A stretch of DNA of 64,000 bases from Gemmatimonadota bacterium (GTDB lineage: Bacteria; Latescibacterota; UBA2968; GCA-2709665): contig JAPPJY010000070.1 in assembly GCA_028874335.1 (NCBI GenBank), positions 62,001 to 126,000 of the forward strand, given 5' to 3'. Shown in pieces: positions 18,505-26,642 of this stretch. The notes under the pieces were generated by a model. It was given only the letters and a program-made list of their open reading frames with translations. It was not told where the DNA came from and ran no database searches. The translations under genes were made by a program, and so were the position numbers. Numbering within the stretch: the first letter of the stretch is position 1; the number at the start of each line of letters is the position of its first letter.

Positions 18505-20355
18505 CTACTCGTCCGCTCCCCCAAACACCCCATTCCGTATCCCGAAGATGTTTTTCGGATCCATGGTGTTTTTTGCCTGACGCATGACCTGGATGCTGGT
18601 CTCACTCTGGATTTGGGGCAGGAAGTCCCGCCGCACCTTGCCGACGCCGTGGTGGTGCGACAACGACCCCCCGTTATCCAGAATAACCTGCCGCAACTGG
18701 TGTTCGATCGCGTGAAACGTCCGGCCGGGTTGTTCCAGGCCCTTGCCGTAGATGCCCATGGTAAAATAGATGCAGACGCCCGTATGGTAGGTCTGCGTCA
18801 CCCTGTACGAGAGGTAGGGTTTGCCGGGTACGCCGTGCTCTTCGGCCTGGGCGACCAGTTCGCCGGATACCGCATCGCACACCAGGTGGATCCGGTCCCA
18901 GGGCACGGACGTCTCGAAGGTTTCCCCCAGAATTCCGTACTGGTTCAGGAAGTCCCGGATATAGGCGATGCCGAATGTCAGCGAGTACCCCCGCTTGCCG
19001 TTGCTCGCGCCCGCGCTCTTTGCGCCGTATTTTTTCGCCAGGCTGAAGATCGTGCGTTCCTGCTGGCCCACCTCGTCGTGCGTGCCCTCCATCACGATGG
19101 TGCATGCCGCCATCTTCATCGGATCGAAACCCAGCAGCTTTAGCAGGACGAACTTCTGAATCCGGTCCTTGACGCCTTTAAGAAACGTCGGCGCCGGTTT
19201 CAGCGCCTGGCCGAACCGGAATTCGTTGTTGTTGACCAGGCGGATACTGGCGGGCAGCATACCTGTCTGCCGGAGCGCCTTCAGGTACGCGACGCCCTTC
19301 TCGAATGCCGGAAACACAAGCGCGCCGTACCTGCGAGTCTCCGGGATCGGATGGATCTTGATCACCGCCGTGGTGATGATTCCGAAATTGCCTTCGCTGC
19401 CGAACAGCAGACCCCTGGGCTGAACGCCCGTGGAATTCCTGGGCGTCACAGCACGTGTAGCAATCTCCCCGGTGGGCGTCACGAGCGTCGCCTCGAGCAC
19501 GATGTCTTCGATATTGCCGTACCGGTTCTTCTTCATCCCGCTCGCGTTGGTGGAGATCCACCCGCCCATCGTGGAGAGTTCCACGCTGTCGGGATCGTGC
19601 CCCGACGTATACCCCCGCTCCCCCAATACCCGCTCCAGCGACTTTCCGGAAATGCCCGATTCGACGCAGGCCTGAAGATTGTCCTCGTCAATCCACAGCA
19701 CCCGGTCCATTCGACGCATATCCACGGAAACGATCGTGCGCCGCTCGTCGGGCGGACACGCCAGCGCCCCGCTCACGTTCGTCCCTCCGCCATAGGGCAC
19801 CAGGCAGACGTCGTGCGCATTCGCCAGGTCGATGATGGCCTTGACATCGGCCTCTTCCTTCGGATAGAACACCATATCGACCAAGCGCGGCAGCGAATCC
19901 CCGTACATCACCCGATACACTTCCTCAACGCTCAGCTGTCCGTGGCTGTGTACCAGCCTCGTTTTGGGATCGAACGAAACCTGTCCCTCGCCGAACTGCT
20001 CGTTCACCGCGTCGCCGAAAGTGGCGTCGAGATTCGGCTCGGGCGCTTCGATATCCTCACGTTCCGCGTACGAGTCTTCCTTTCGGATTGGTGTCCCAAG
20101 CACGTCTTCCACAAAGTCGACCAGAAACGGCATCCGGTACCCCGAAATCGGGTACCTGCTCCCGGTTACCCTCACCGTCCGTTCATCCACAAACTCGAAT
20201 CGCGTATCCGTATATCCCCACCTGTGGGGGAACCGTTCCCCTTCCGAGTGATCGAAGAAATCATCCGGTTCGTTTCCGGACCGCCTCCGGTTCGACAGGT
20301 GCGCGAACACCAGGACAACCGCTACGGCAACCGCTGCTATTCCCCAGTCAGGCAT
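18505..20355 (-). CDS. FAD-dependent alkylglycerone-phosphate synthase-like protein
   Basis: A 616-residue flavoprotein of the FAD_binding_4 (VAO) fold with an N-terminal hydrophobic anchor (residues 4-20). PYGGGTNVSGALACP is the FAD pyrophosphate loop, SGHDPDSVELSTMGG and NASGMKKNRYGNIED are typical of alkyl-DHAP synthases, and GGSLSHHHGVGKVRRDFL carries the His-rich active-site motif of that enzyme. The family swaps the acyl chain of acyl-DHAP for a fatty alcohol to form the ether bond. Neighbours that could supply acyl-DHAP and fatty alcohol are on the same strand. AGGAG lies 7 bases before the ATG. A D-lactate dehydrogenase-like role is less likely given the His motif. Confidence 0.85.
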   Translation of the reverse strand: MPDWGIAAVAVAVVLVFAHLSNRRRSGNEPDDFFDHSEGERFPHRWGYTDTRFEFVDERTVRVTGSRYPISGYRMPFLVDFVEDVLGTPIRKEDSYAEREDIEAPEPNLDATFGDAVNEQFGEGQVSFDPKTRLVHSHGQLSVEEVYRVMYGDSLPRLVDMVFYPKEEADVKAIIDLANAHDVCLVPYGGGTNVSGALACPPDERRTIVSVDMRRMDRVLWIDEDNLQACVESGISGKSLERVLGERGYTSGHDPDSVELSTMGGWISTNASGMKKNRYGNIEDIVLEATLVTPTGEIATRAVTPRNSTGVQPRGLLFGSEGNFGIITTAVIKIHPIPETRRYGALVFPAFEKGVAYLKALRQTGMLPASIRLVNNNEFRFGQALKPAPTFLKGVKDRIQKFVLLKLLGFDPMKMAACTIVMEGTHDEVGQQERTIFSLAKKYGAKSAGASNGKRGYSLTFGIAYIRDFLNQYGILGETFETSVPWDRIHLVCDAVSGELVAQAEEHGVPGKPYLSYRVTQTYHTGVCIYFTMGIYGKGLEQPGRTFHAIEHQLRQVILDNGGSLSHHHGVGKVRRDFLPQIQSETSIQVMRQAKNTMDPKNIFGIRNGVFGGADE

Positions 20356-20447
20356 AACACACTCCTGATTACCACAAACGGCCGTGCCATACGAATGCGG
20401 CCGCGCAATTCAATGAGTGATGGTTCAGGACGTCCCGGGCCGACGTA

Positions 20448-22388
20448 TCACCGGGAGGGCTCCGGATTCAGCAGATTGGAAATATGCACCGCCTGAAGCA
20501 GATTGGCGGCTTCCAGCTGAATTCGCAGCGAGCGGCGGCGGGGCAGCAACGTGGTTTCGCCCGGCATAGGGGGCAGGATCACCGCCTCGATCACACCCGG
20601 ATTGATATTCAGATTGCGCGCCGGGCACTTCGGCCATAGCGCATGGCTGCCGCGAAATACGATGGGAATCATCACCACGTCCGCGGGGAGTTTCGCGAAC
20701 AGCGCGTGCTGGAGCGGGAACAGCTGTACGTCGAACGAAGCCGTTGTGCCCATCGGATAGATCACCCCGGGGCGATGTTCCATCTCCTGCAGGATGCGTG
20801 GAATCGTATGGGACGAGATATCCACGCTGTCCCTGGTGATGAAGCCGTCGACGGTTTCGAACATCCTGTCGAATTTGTCAGGGGACATTCCGAAGATGCT
20901 GATCTCGCGGGATCCGATCTTCACCGACGTCGACTTCGCCAGTCCCGTGCGGGCCAGCTGGACCACCGGACGGGAACGGTCCCACCCCATCGCATCCAGA
21001 AACACCGGGTCATTGAAAACCGAAAACACCACGAAGTGCTCCAGCATGCTCTGATGGGAGGGCAGGAACAGGATCCTCTGGCCGCCGCGGGAAAGTTCCA
21101 TTTCCCGGACCAGTGTCCGGAACATCGGATCAATCTTTACTTCCAGCCGGATGCCGAAAGCATTCATCGTATCGCGGGACCAATCCAGCCAGACTTCCCA
21201 CGCGCGTTCGTGCCTTTGTGACGGCGTGAGGTCCTCTTCAGCAATCCGTTTCCGGCGCCGCCCAACACGCCAGCAGCGCCTCGCCCACCGCACCATCCTC
21301 ATTTTGCGCTGGAGAGACGTCAATTCCTCCGTGACGCCCACATGAGCATAGTCCAGAAATCGACCCGTATGAGAACCTGCCAGCAGCGGAGGGAGCGCCG
21401 TTTCAGTCAATCCGTCCCCGTCTCGAACCGCGGAATTCACCGCATCCACAATCCGGACGCTCAGATCGATCATATCCCGTGTCAGATAACTGTACGGCTG
21501 ACCGTACCAGTAGTTCTCGGGCCGCAGACGGGCGGGGTCCTCCCGGTGCGCCGCGAGAAACTCCACGAGCATACTCCTGCACAGGTCCACGTCCGTCTTC
21601 AGGGACGCCAGGCGCTCCGCGTCCGAATCATCCTTCTGATACAGCCGCACGTCGGCGTCCGCGACCACCTTCCAGACCGAACTACCGAACCATCCCAGGT
21701 TATTGTACGTGTTGTAGCGCGTGGCGAGAAGCTCGCCGGCGGCAATCAGGTGCAGCGTCCGCTGCGCCACGTCTTCCAGGAGTTCACGGAGGGATCCGTT
21801 CCATGTATCGCCATTCACCTCGCAGGCGTATTCGACCTGCCATCGCGGGTCCTCGTCCGTGGCAACGCTGGGCAGGGCTTCCGCAACGGCCCTGGCGTGG
21901 GACAGCGGCACCCTCGAGATCCTGGCCTGTGCCAACGCTGTCTCGCCCAGGTCGGGCGAGAAATCGTCCCCTTTTGCGAGCGCCTCGACGTATAGCGACT
22001 GGTACAGTTTCAGGAAATCCTGTCCCGTTCCGGCGCCGCTACCGACGAATTCGTCCCGCAGCCGCAGGTAAATCCGGTTTCCCTCGTGGTAGGCCGGCGT
22101 CAGTTCGACGAAGTGGTCGTGCGCCTCCTTCAGCCTCCGGTCCCTCAGCGCCGGAACACCGCGATAGATCGCGTCCACGATTCGCGCGCGTTTACGCAGC
22201 CCTTCCAGGCCGACCTCATCCGCGCCGCCGGCCGGCCACTTCAGCTCCCCGGCCGTCCAGCCCTCGAAATAACCCTCGGGCTGAACCGCTTCGATCAACT
22301 CCGACGCGGCCTGATCGTACGCCGCACGCAGCCTGTCCGGATCCTGCAACAGCATCCGGTGCACCGGGACCGTCTTGTTTCGATCCAT
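20448..22388 (-). CDS. PlsC/GNPAT-like glycerophosphate acyltransferase with long N-terminal region
   Basis: A 646-residue protein. Residues about 438-600 are an acyltransferase domain: HQSMLE at 445-450 takes the place of HX4D with Glu for Asp, YPMGTTAS near 543-550 is the third block, and IPIVFRG near 574-580 the fourth. The first 400 residues are predicted helical, with no recognised domain. The length resembles animal DHAP acyltransferase (GNPAT), but the domain sits at the C-terminal end rather than in the middle. It is flanked by fatty acyl reductase and alkyl-DHAP synthase homologues, so acylation of DHAP is a reasonable guess. Lipid acyltransferase family membership is solid; substrate is inference. 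Confidence 0.75.
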   Translation of the reverse strand: MDRNKTVPVHRMLLQDPDRLRAAYDQAASELIEAVQPEGYFEGWTAGELKWPAGGADEVGLEGLRKRARIVDAIYRGVPALRDRRLKEAHDHFVELTPAYHEGNRIYLRLRDEFVGSGAGTGQDFLKLYQSLYVEALAKGDDFSPDLGETALAQARISRVPLSHARAVAEALPSVATDEDPRWQVEYACEVNGDTWNGSLRELLEDVAQRTLHLIAAGELLATRYNTYNNLGWFGSSVWKVVADADVRLYQKDDSDAERLASLKTDVDLCRSMLVEFLAAHREDPARLRPENYWYGQPYSYLTRDMIDLSVRIVDAVNSAVRDGDGLTETALPPLLAGSHTGRFLDYAHVGVTEELTSLQRKMRMVRWARRCWRVGRRRKRIAEEDLTPSQRHERAWEVWLDWSRDTMNAFGIRLEVKIDPMFRTLVREMELSRGGQRILFLPSHQSMLEHFVVFSVFNDPVFLDAMGWDRSRPVVQLARTGLAKSTSVKIGSREISIFGMSPDKFDRMFETVDGFITRDSVDISSHTIPRILQEMEHRPGVIYPMGTTASFDVQLFPLQHALFAKLPADVVMIPIVFRGSHALWPKCPARNLNINPGVIEAVILPPMPGETTLLPRRRSLRIQLEAANLLQAVHISNLLNPEPSR

Positions 22389-22510
22389 TTGTTGTCACTT
22401 CTGAAAAAAGCCGACAGACCGTCAATACATGACTCGGATTCGTCCTGTTCGCATCCCCATCGCGTGAACATACGAGCGATGACGATTCTGAACCTCGAAC
22501 CCCTCCAAAT

Positions 22511-22670
22511 CAGCCCGTTGAAAAAGTCCATCCGGGCTACGGCCGGCCCCTGCGGTCGAAATACTGCGTTGCGCTCCCTTGCCGAATCGCAGGATGGGAC
22601 TCGGTCGCGCGCCTTGTCTTCGACCACATTGGCTCGGCCTCGCCTGCAGAGCGACTTTATCAACGGACTG
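22511..22670. repeat. MITE-like element with imperfect ~19-bp terminal inverted repeats
   Basis: CAGCCCGTTGAAAAAGTCC at 22511-22529 matches the reverse complement of the 22651-22670 end (CAGTCCGTTGATAAAGTCGC) at 16 of 19 positions. The 160-bp unit lies between the fatty acyl reductase and acyltransferase genes and has no frame of its own. It occupies most of the 291-base gap between these genes; nothing else was recognised there. Confidence 0.6.
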
Positions 22671-22679
22671 CTATGGCGG

Positions 22680-24314
22680 TCAATCGGCCTCGGCTGTCAT
22701 CGCGGAAACTGCCCCGTCCCCCTCTTTCAACACATGGTGTTTCAATCCCGGAATATGGATCTCCTGGATATATTCCCGCCAGTCGATGCGCGTCACGTCG
22801 AAGTTGAACTCCCTCTGATCTTCTGAATTCAGCGACTCGAAAAGCCGGCGGGTATTCTCCGTTTCGAACTCGCAATCGAGATGGGTGTACCCGCAATAGG
22901 TATCGACCAGGGACTCGAGCCGCTCAAGCACGGCTTCCATTCCGGAAACCCGGCGCCTGTAGCGCGAAACCCATCGGGCGGGCAGATAGTCCACGGCCGC
23001 CTTCAACAGGCTCAGGGGAAGCTTGTACTTCAGTGCGACCAGACAACGGAACCGCCGCTGGCTGATGAACTGCCAGGGCCGGACATCGATGGGCCGCCCG
23101 GCTCGGTCCTGCATGGGCGAAGACTTGAAATACCCGTATACCAGTTCGACCATTTCGCTGGCCCGTACCGGATTCTGTGAGCCCGAGGCCACGTGGTAGA
23201 CCTTCATCTCCCCGGACCCGTGTACCTGCGGAAGAACCGCAATGACGGCGTTGTTCAGGACGTCCACGGGTATGATATCCAGCACAATCCCGGGATCGAT
23301 CGGGAAATTTGAAAGCCGCCCCTTGCCGTAGTGGACGATCAGCGGATCGGCGACTTTCAGATCCTCCACCCAGCCGGGTTCCGGGTCTTCAAGGCTGCTC
23401 TCCACGATCGCCGGCCGGACGATGGCCGTCGGAAGGTCTCCCCGCAGTTTCAAGACCAACTGTTCACCCATCGCCTTGGTGAGGGTGTAGCTGTCGTTCC
23501 AGCCGTGACGCCTCGCGCGTCGCATCCCTTCGTCCACCAGTTGCTTCCGGATCCATCGCTGGCGAAGGGCTTCTACCTGGTGGGCCTTCCGGTAGTCGGT
23601 CACGCGTTTCCCGCGGTCCTGCCGCCGGAGCTGCTTCAGGAACGCCGCCTCGAGGCCGGGTTCCCTGGATGCCTCCTCGACTTCCCGTGTAAAGGCCCGG
23701 ATAGCGTCAATCTCGTCCTGCAGGTCGAACCCGGCGACGTTTCCGTTGATGAGGTCCGAAACGCTCTTGTCTTGGGGAAACGGCGCTTCGGGTATCTTGC
23801 CGGTGCGCTTTCCGCTCACGTACGCGGTTGATACATGAACGAGCCCAGCTTTCCGGCAGGCTTTCGCGAAGGCGACGACGCGGGCTGCGCCCATCGTATT
23901 CTGTTCGAGGGCGCTGTCGATGGGCTCGTCGAATACAACCGTTCCGGCGAAATTGACGACAAAATCGACGTCTTCGACCAGTCGCTCGCGTTGTTCGGTG
24001 GAAATCCCCAGTCCGTCTTCGGTCAGATCGCCGGCCACTGCGACGAGCTTGTCCGCCATCACGGCGGTGAACGCCCCACCCCACCTCTCACGCAGCCTTT
24101 CGAACGCGCGGGACTGAAGGATTTCGGTCTCCAGGCGTTCCGTTTCGGAGACGATCTGGCCGTTGGTACGCGACCGGGGACGGATCAGGAGATAGATCCG
24201 CGCCACCTCGGGCGCGGAAAACAGGATCTTCTCCACGAATCCCTTCGCCAGGAACCCCGTCGCGCCGGTTACAAAAAGCGTCTTGCCGCTCAGAAATTCC
24301 GCAATGGACTGCAT
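22680..24314 (-). CDS. FAR-type fatty acyl-CoA/ACP reductase
   Basis: A 544-residue protein with the architecture of eukaryote-like fatty acyl-CoA reductases. An NAD-binding domain opens with TLFVTGATGFLAKGFVEKIL (residues 12-31), the catalytic YTLTK is at 276-280, and a C-terminal sterile-like domain (about residues 420-540) ends in FNFDVTRIDWREYIQEI. The enzyme reduces an acyl thioester to a fatty alcohol. It is the first gene of the minus-strand cluster that ends with the SDR at 17588. The alcohol is the second substrate needed by the alkyl-DHAP synthase-like protein, which supports a shared pathway. Wax-ester synthesis is the main alternative, but no wax synthase is nearby. Confidence 0.85.
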   Translation of the reverse strand: MQSIAEFLSGKTLFVTGATGFLAKGFVEKILFSAPEVARIYLLIRPRSRTNGQIVSETERLETEILQSRAFERLRERWGGAFTAVMADKLVAVAGDLTEDGLGISTEQRERLVEDVDFVVNFAGTVVFDEPIDSALEQNTMGAARVVAFAKACRKAGLVHVSTAYVSGKRTGKIPEAPFPQDKSVSDLINGNVAGFDLQDEIDAIRAFTREVEEASREPGLEAAFLKQLRRQDRGKRVTDYRKAHQVEALRQRWIRKQLVDEGMRRARRHGWNDSYTLTKAMGEQLVLKLRGDLPTAIVRPAIVESSLEDPEPGWVEDLKVADPLIVHYGKGRLSNFPIDPGIVLDIIPVDVLNNAVIAVLPQVHGSGEMKVYHVASGSQNPVRASEMVELVYGYFKSSPMQDRAGRPIDVRPWQFISQRRFRCLVALKYKLPLSLLKAAVDYLPARWVSRYRRRVSGMEAVLERLESLVDTYCGYTHLDCEFETENTRRLFESLNSEDQREFNFDVTRIDWREYIQEIHIPGLKHHVLKEGDGAVSAMTAEAD

Positions 24315-24618
24315 AGCTTCCCGAATTGGACAAAAAACCCGTTTCCCCTACCTCATAAGTCAGGGCAGCAATCCGGAAGAATCTCCTTCGTTGTTCTTCC
24401 GTCATCGTGCCGCGAGGTCGAGTGAACGGGACGTCATAAATTCGCTGAATCGCAATAACCAATGGCAACTGTAAACCTCACCACCGGTGTTCGTTTACCA
24501 GACAAGGAAGGAAAGCCAAGATCCGCTTGGAGTCAAGGGAAATCTGGTTACGGACACTTTTGATTTGTCCTTTGGATTCTTTCCTTGTATATTTGGTATA
24601 AATGAGGAAGTGGTGTCT

Positions 24619-24942
24619 ATGAAATGGCTAAGAGAAAATGCAGCAGCAATTATGGCTATAATGGCTATTCTGACTCCTTTTCTACTTTATGCTTCGAGCA
24701 TAGATGGACGACTTGATAGCATAGAAAAGGATGTTTTAGTCATAAAGAAGGATCTTTCAGCGTTGAACGGAGATCTTTCAGTGTTAAAGGGAGATCTCTC
24801 AGCGTTGAAAGGAGATTTTTCGGCATTGAGAGGAGATCTTTCAGTGCTGAAAGGAGATTTTTCGGCGTTGAAAAAGGATCTTTCAGCCATTAAACGTCAC
24901 ATTGGAGTTTCGTCGGCTTCAATAGCAACCAGCGATAATTAG
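24619..24942 (+). CDS. Small membrane-anchored heptad-repeat protein
   Basis: A 107-residue protein: a short N-terminal hydrophobic helix (residues 7-24), then seven nearly identical 7-residue units of the form DLSALKG, and a short polar tail. The repeats have hydrophobic residues at fixed heptad positions and should form a coiled coil. The ATG at 24619 is chosen over the longer frame because GAGGAAG lies 8 bases upstream and the membrane helix starts there. Base composition is more AT-rich than the lipid cluster to the left, marking the beginning of the accessory island. No function can be assigned. Confidence 0.7.
   Translation: MKWLRENAAAIMAIMAILTPFLLYASSIDGRLDSIEKDVLVIKKDLSALNGDLSVLKGDLSALKGDFSALRGDLSVLKGDFSALKKDLSAIKRHIGVSSASIATSDN
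24748..24894 (+). repeat. Seven 21-bp tandem units inside the heptad-repeat gene
   Basis: Units follow the pattern GGAGATCTTTCAGYGTTGAAA with third-position and small amino-acid changes. The number of units is in frame (one heptad each), so copy-number change would lengthen or shorten the coiled coil without breaking the frame. Confidence 0.8.
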
Positions 24943-25002
24943 CCTCAATCAAACCCACTCGATAAAAATACTATCCAGTGGGTTTTAGACAGTCTGAACA
25001 AA

Positions 25003-25040
25003 CAAACCGCTCAGTCACTGAATTGTGACTGAGCGGTTTG
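25003..25040 (+). terminator. Strong hairpin, candidate terminator
   Basis: A perfect 16-bp stem, CAAACCGCTCAGTCAC at 25003-25018 pairing with 25025-25040, and a 6-base TGAATT loop. It lies 60 bases after the heptad-repeat gene and is followed by CTTTACTG, only a weak T-tract. It separates this gene from the convergent minus-strand ORFs. Confidence 0.65.
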
Positions 25041-25061
25041 CTTTACTGATCGGGAAGTTCA

Positions 25062-25262
25062 TTACGCAATACAAGATGTCGGGATTATTAAGTCGTTTTT
25101 CGAGATCCTCTTGGGACTTTCCATCAGCGTCTTGCCTGGATCCTCCAATACCGCTTCATCTTCCGCCGCTGCGTCGTCTTCTGCCTGTGATTCGTAATGA
25201 TCCAGAAGGTGTCGAACACGCTCCTCGTCCCAACCCTTTGGAAACCTGGTCACACTCTTCAT
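25062..25262 (-). CDS. Small antitoxin-like protein, copy 1
   Basis: A 66-residue acidic protein beginning MKSVTRFPKGWDEERVRHLL. It is a clear paralogue of 40777-40977: both share RFPxGWxExRVRxLLDH, a following acidic EDEAVLxD segment, and a similar tail. Its ATG overlaps the stop of the 46-residue ORF upstream by 4 bases (ATGA), so the two are translationally coupled. Size, acidity, coupling to a small basic partner and location in an accessory island suggest an antitoxin-type protein, but no known toxin family was recognised and this is inference. Confidence 0.55.
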   Translation of the reverse strand: MKSVTRFPKGWDEERVRHLLDHYESQAEDDAAAEDEAVLEDPGKTLMESPKRISKNDLIIPTSCIA

Positions 25263-25399
25263 CTTTCTATCCTTCTCATCCGCCTGCGATAAGCGAGTGC
25301 CGGTTTACCCTTCAGTTCGTAGGAGGAAATGACAAAAACACAGTTCGGTTCGTGGTCCGGCGCATAGATCGGTCGGTGATATCGACTCCGCGAGTCCAT
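25259..25399 (-). CDS. Small basic protein, possible partner of the antitoxin-like ORF
   Basis: A 46-residue frame from ATG 25399 to the TGA at 25259, ending CVFVISSYELKGKPALAYRR plus a basic tail. The downstream antitoxin-like ORF starts within its stop codon. A related sequence, containing ADYVFVLTAYVL, precedes the second antitoxin-like copy at 40.99-41.1 kb, which supports coding. It may be a 5'-truncated remnant of a longer gene, since the related segment is preceded by DPYLHEIDGPDP. Function unknown. Confidence 0.45.
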   Translation of the reverse strand: MDSRSRYHRPIYAPDHEPNCVFVISSYELKGKPALAYRRRMRRIER

Positions 25400-25478
25400 C
25401 AAATTGCAACTCGCGATTCTTCTCGACTTGATCCGTTTTTGACCGGCACAGAGGATAAAGTACCGGCTGGCTGATCAC

Positions 25479-26579
25479 TCAAAAATACTTTCTTCGAATC
25501 AACTCGTTTATTGTTCGCTGCAGATCTGCCAGGAAGTTTTCATCAATATTGTCCGTCCACCAATGTGCAATATCATTCCTGTATTCCGTCAGCTCCTGTA
25601 AGGTTTTTTTGCCAGCCACAACGACATTGTCTTTTCTAATATTTCCCCCGTATCCTAGGTATTTCGCTCCGGCCTCTACCAACGACTGCCACAACCGCAA
25701 GTATTGGAGGCGCTTGTAAGGGTCGTCTTTATGCTCATCGCAATACATTGAGTTGATTAGAAGTGACAGGTGCGGAGTCGCAACGTCCCGCTCCATAGCA
25801 ACAATCGCTTTCCTAATCTCTGCTGCAGTGCTCCTGTACTTTCCGGCATCCATCTCCATCGCTGATTGCAAACGTGCCGACGCACTGGATTGCATCATTA
25901 CAGCGAAAGCTCCGTCGTCGGTCACGAGACAGCTCTGATCTACGTGTTTTTTTATTGGATCAGATGTCTTCTGTGCTACCCGCACGCCCGCAAGTATCAG
26001 ATTCACAATCTGCTGTCTGCTGGAAAGTTTGGGCCATGACCCGTCAACTGTAGCCCATGCGGTTATGAACTTCCTATTCTCCCTACCGCCAACTAATGCG
26101 GGAATTTTCTCATCGTCCCGGACAATTACTTCGTCCGAGATGCTACACTCGCCCCTATTCATCTCAACCGGCGTCAATGCGTAATTCTGCTCAATCACCA
26201 AATACACTGGTACGCTGCTTTGTTGGGATCTGATCTTCCTGTCGGTCTCACGGACCACGTGTTGCAAACAAGGGCTGATGCGGTAATGCTTATGGCCCAC
26301 CGTTTTCGCGAAGTAACCGATAAGATTTGACGTAACACACGATTGAACCGATGGAGAGTCGTAGATGCAGTGATGAGAATCGTCACCGTTCGGTCGTAAG
26401 TCGATCCGCGGGAATTCAAAAATCTGAGTTCGGCAATGCCCATTGATTGTGCAAGGAAACTCCTCGCCCCCTACCGCCGTGTACATCGCTCGCGCTCCGG
26501 CAAGCGTAACACTCGCATCCGGTGTCACTGTTTGGAGCGACTTCTCACGATCCGCTACCGTACGTTTCTTTCTTGCCAT
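25479..26579 (-). CDS. Unknown protein with C-terminal HEPN-like motif
   Basis: A 366-residue protein. The C-terminus is helical and contains EYRNDIAHWW, an R-X4-H motif (Arg334-His339) of the HEPN ribonuclease superfamily, about 33 residues from the end. The N-terminal part has conserved-looking Cys/His residues but no recognised domain. The ATG at 26579 is favoured because GGAG lies 9 bases upstream; the frame could begin at 26642, touching the stop of the previous gene. It is the third gene of a minus-strand operon with an HNH-like protein and another HEPN-like protein. An RNase-type defence role is plausible but unproven. Confidence 0.6.
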   Translation of the reverse strand: MARKKRTVADREKSLQTVTPDASVTLAGARAMYTAVGGEEFPCTINGHCRTQIFEFPRIDLRPNGDDSHHCIYDSPSVQSCVTSNLIGYFAKTVGHKHYRISPCLQHVVRETDRKIRSQQSSVPVYLVIEQNYALTPVEMNRGECSISDEVIVRDDEKIPALVGGRENRKFITAWATVDGSWPKLSSRQQIVNLILAGVRVAQKTSDPIKKHVDQSCLVTDDGAFAVMMQSSASARLQSAMEMDAGKYRSTAAEIRKAIVAMERDVATPHLSLLINSMYCDEHKDDPYKRLQYLRLWQSLVEAGAKYLGYGGNIRKDNVVVAGKKTLQELTEYRNDIAHWWTDNIDENFLADLQRTINELIRRKYF

Positions 26580-26642
26580 AATGAATTCACTCCATACCCA
26601 AGTGGTCATACAGATTTGGGTTTCCCCCATTCCGTTCAACAT

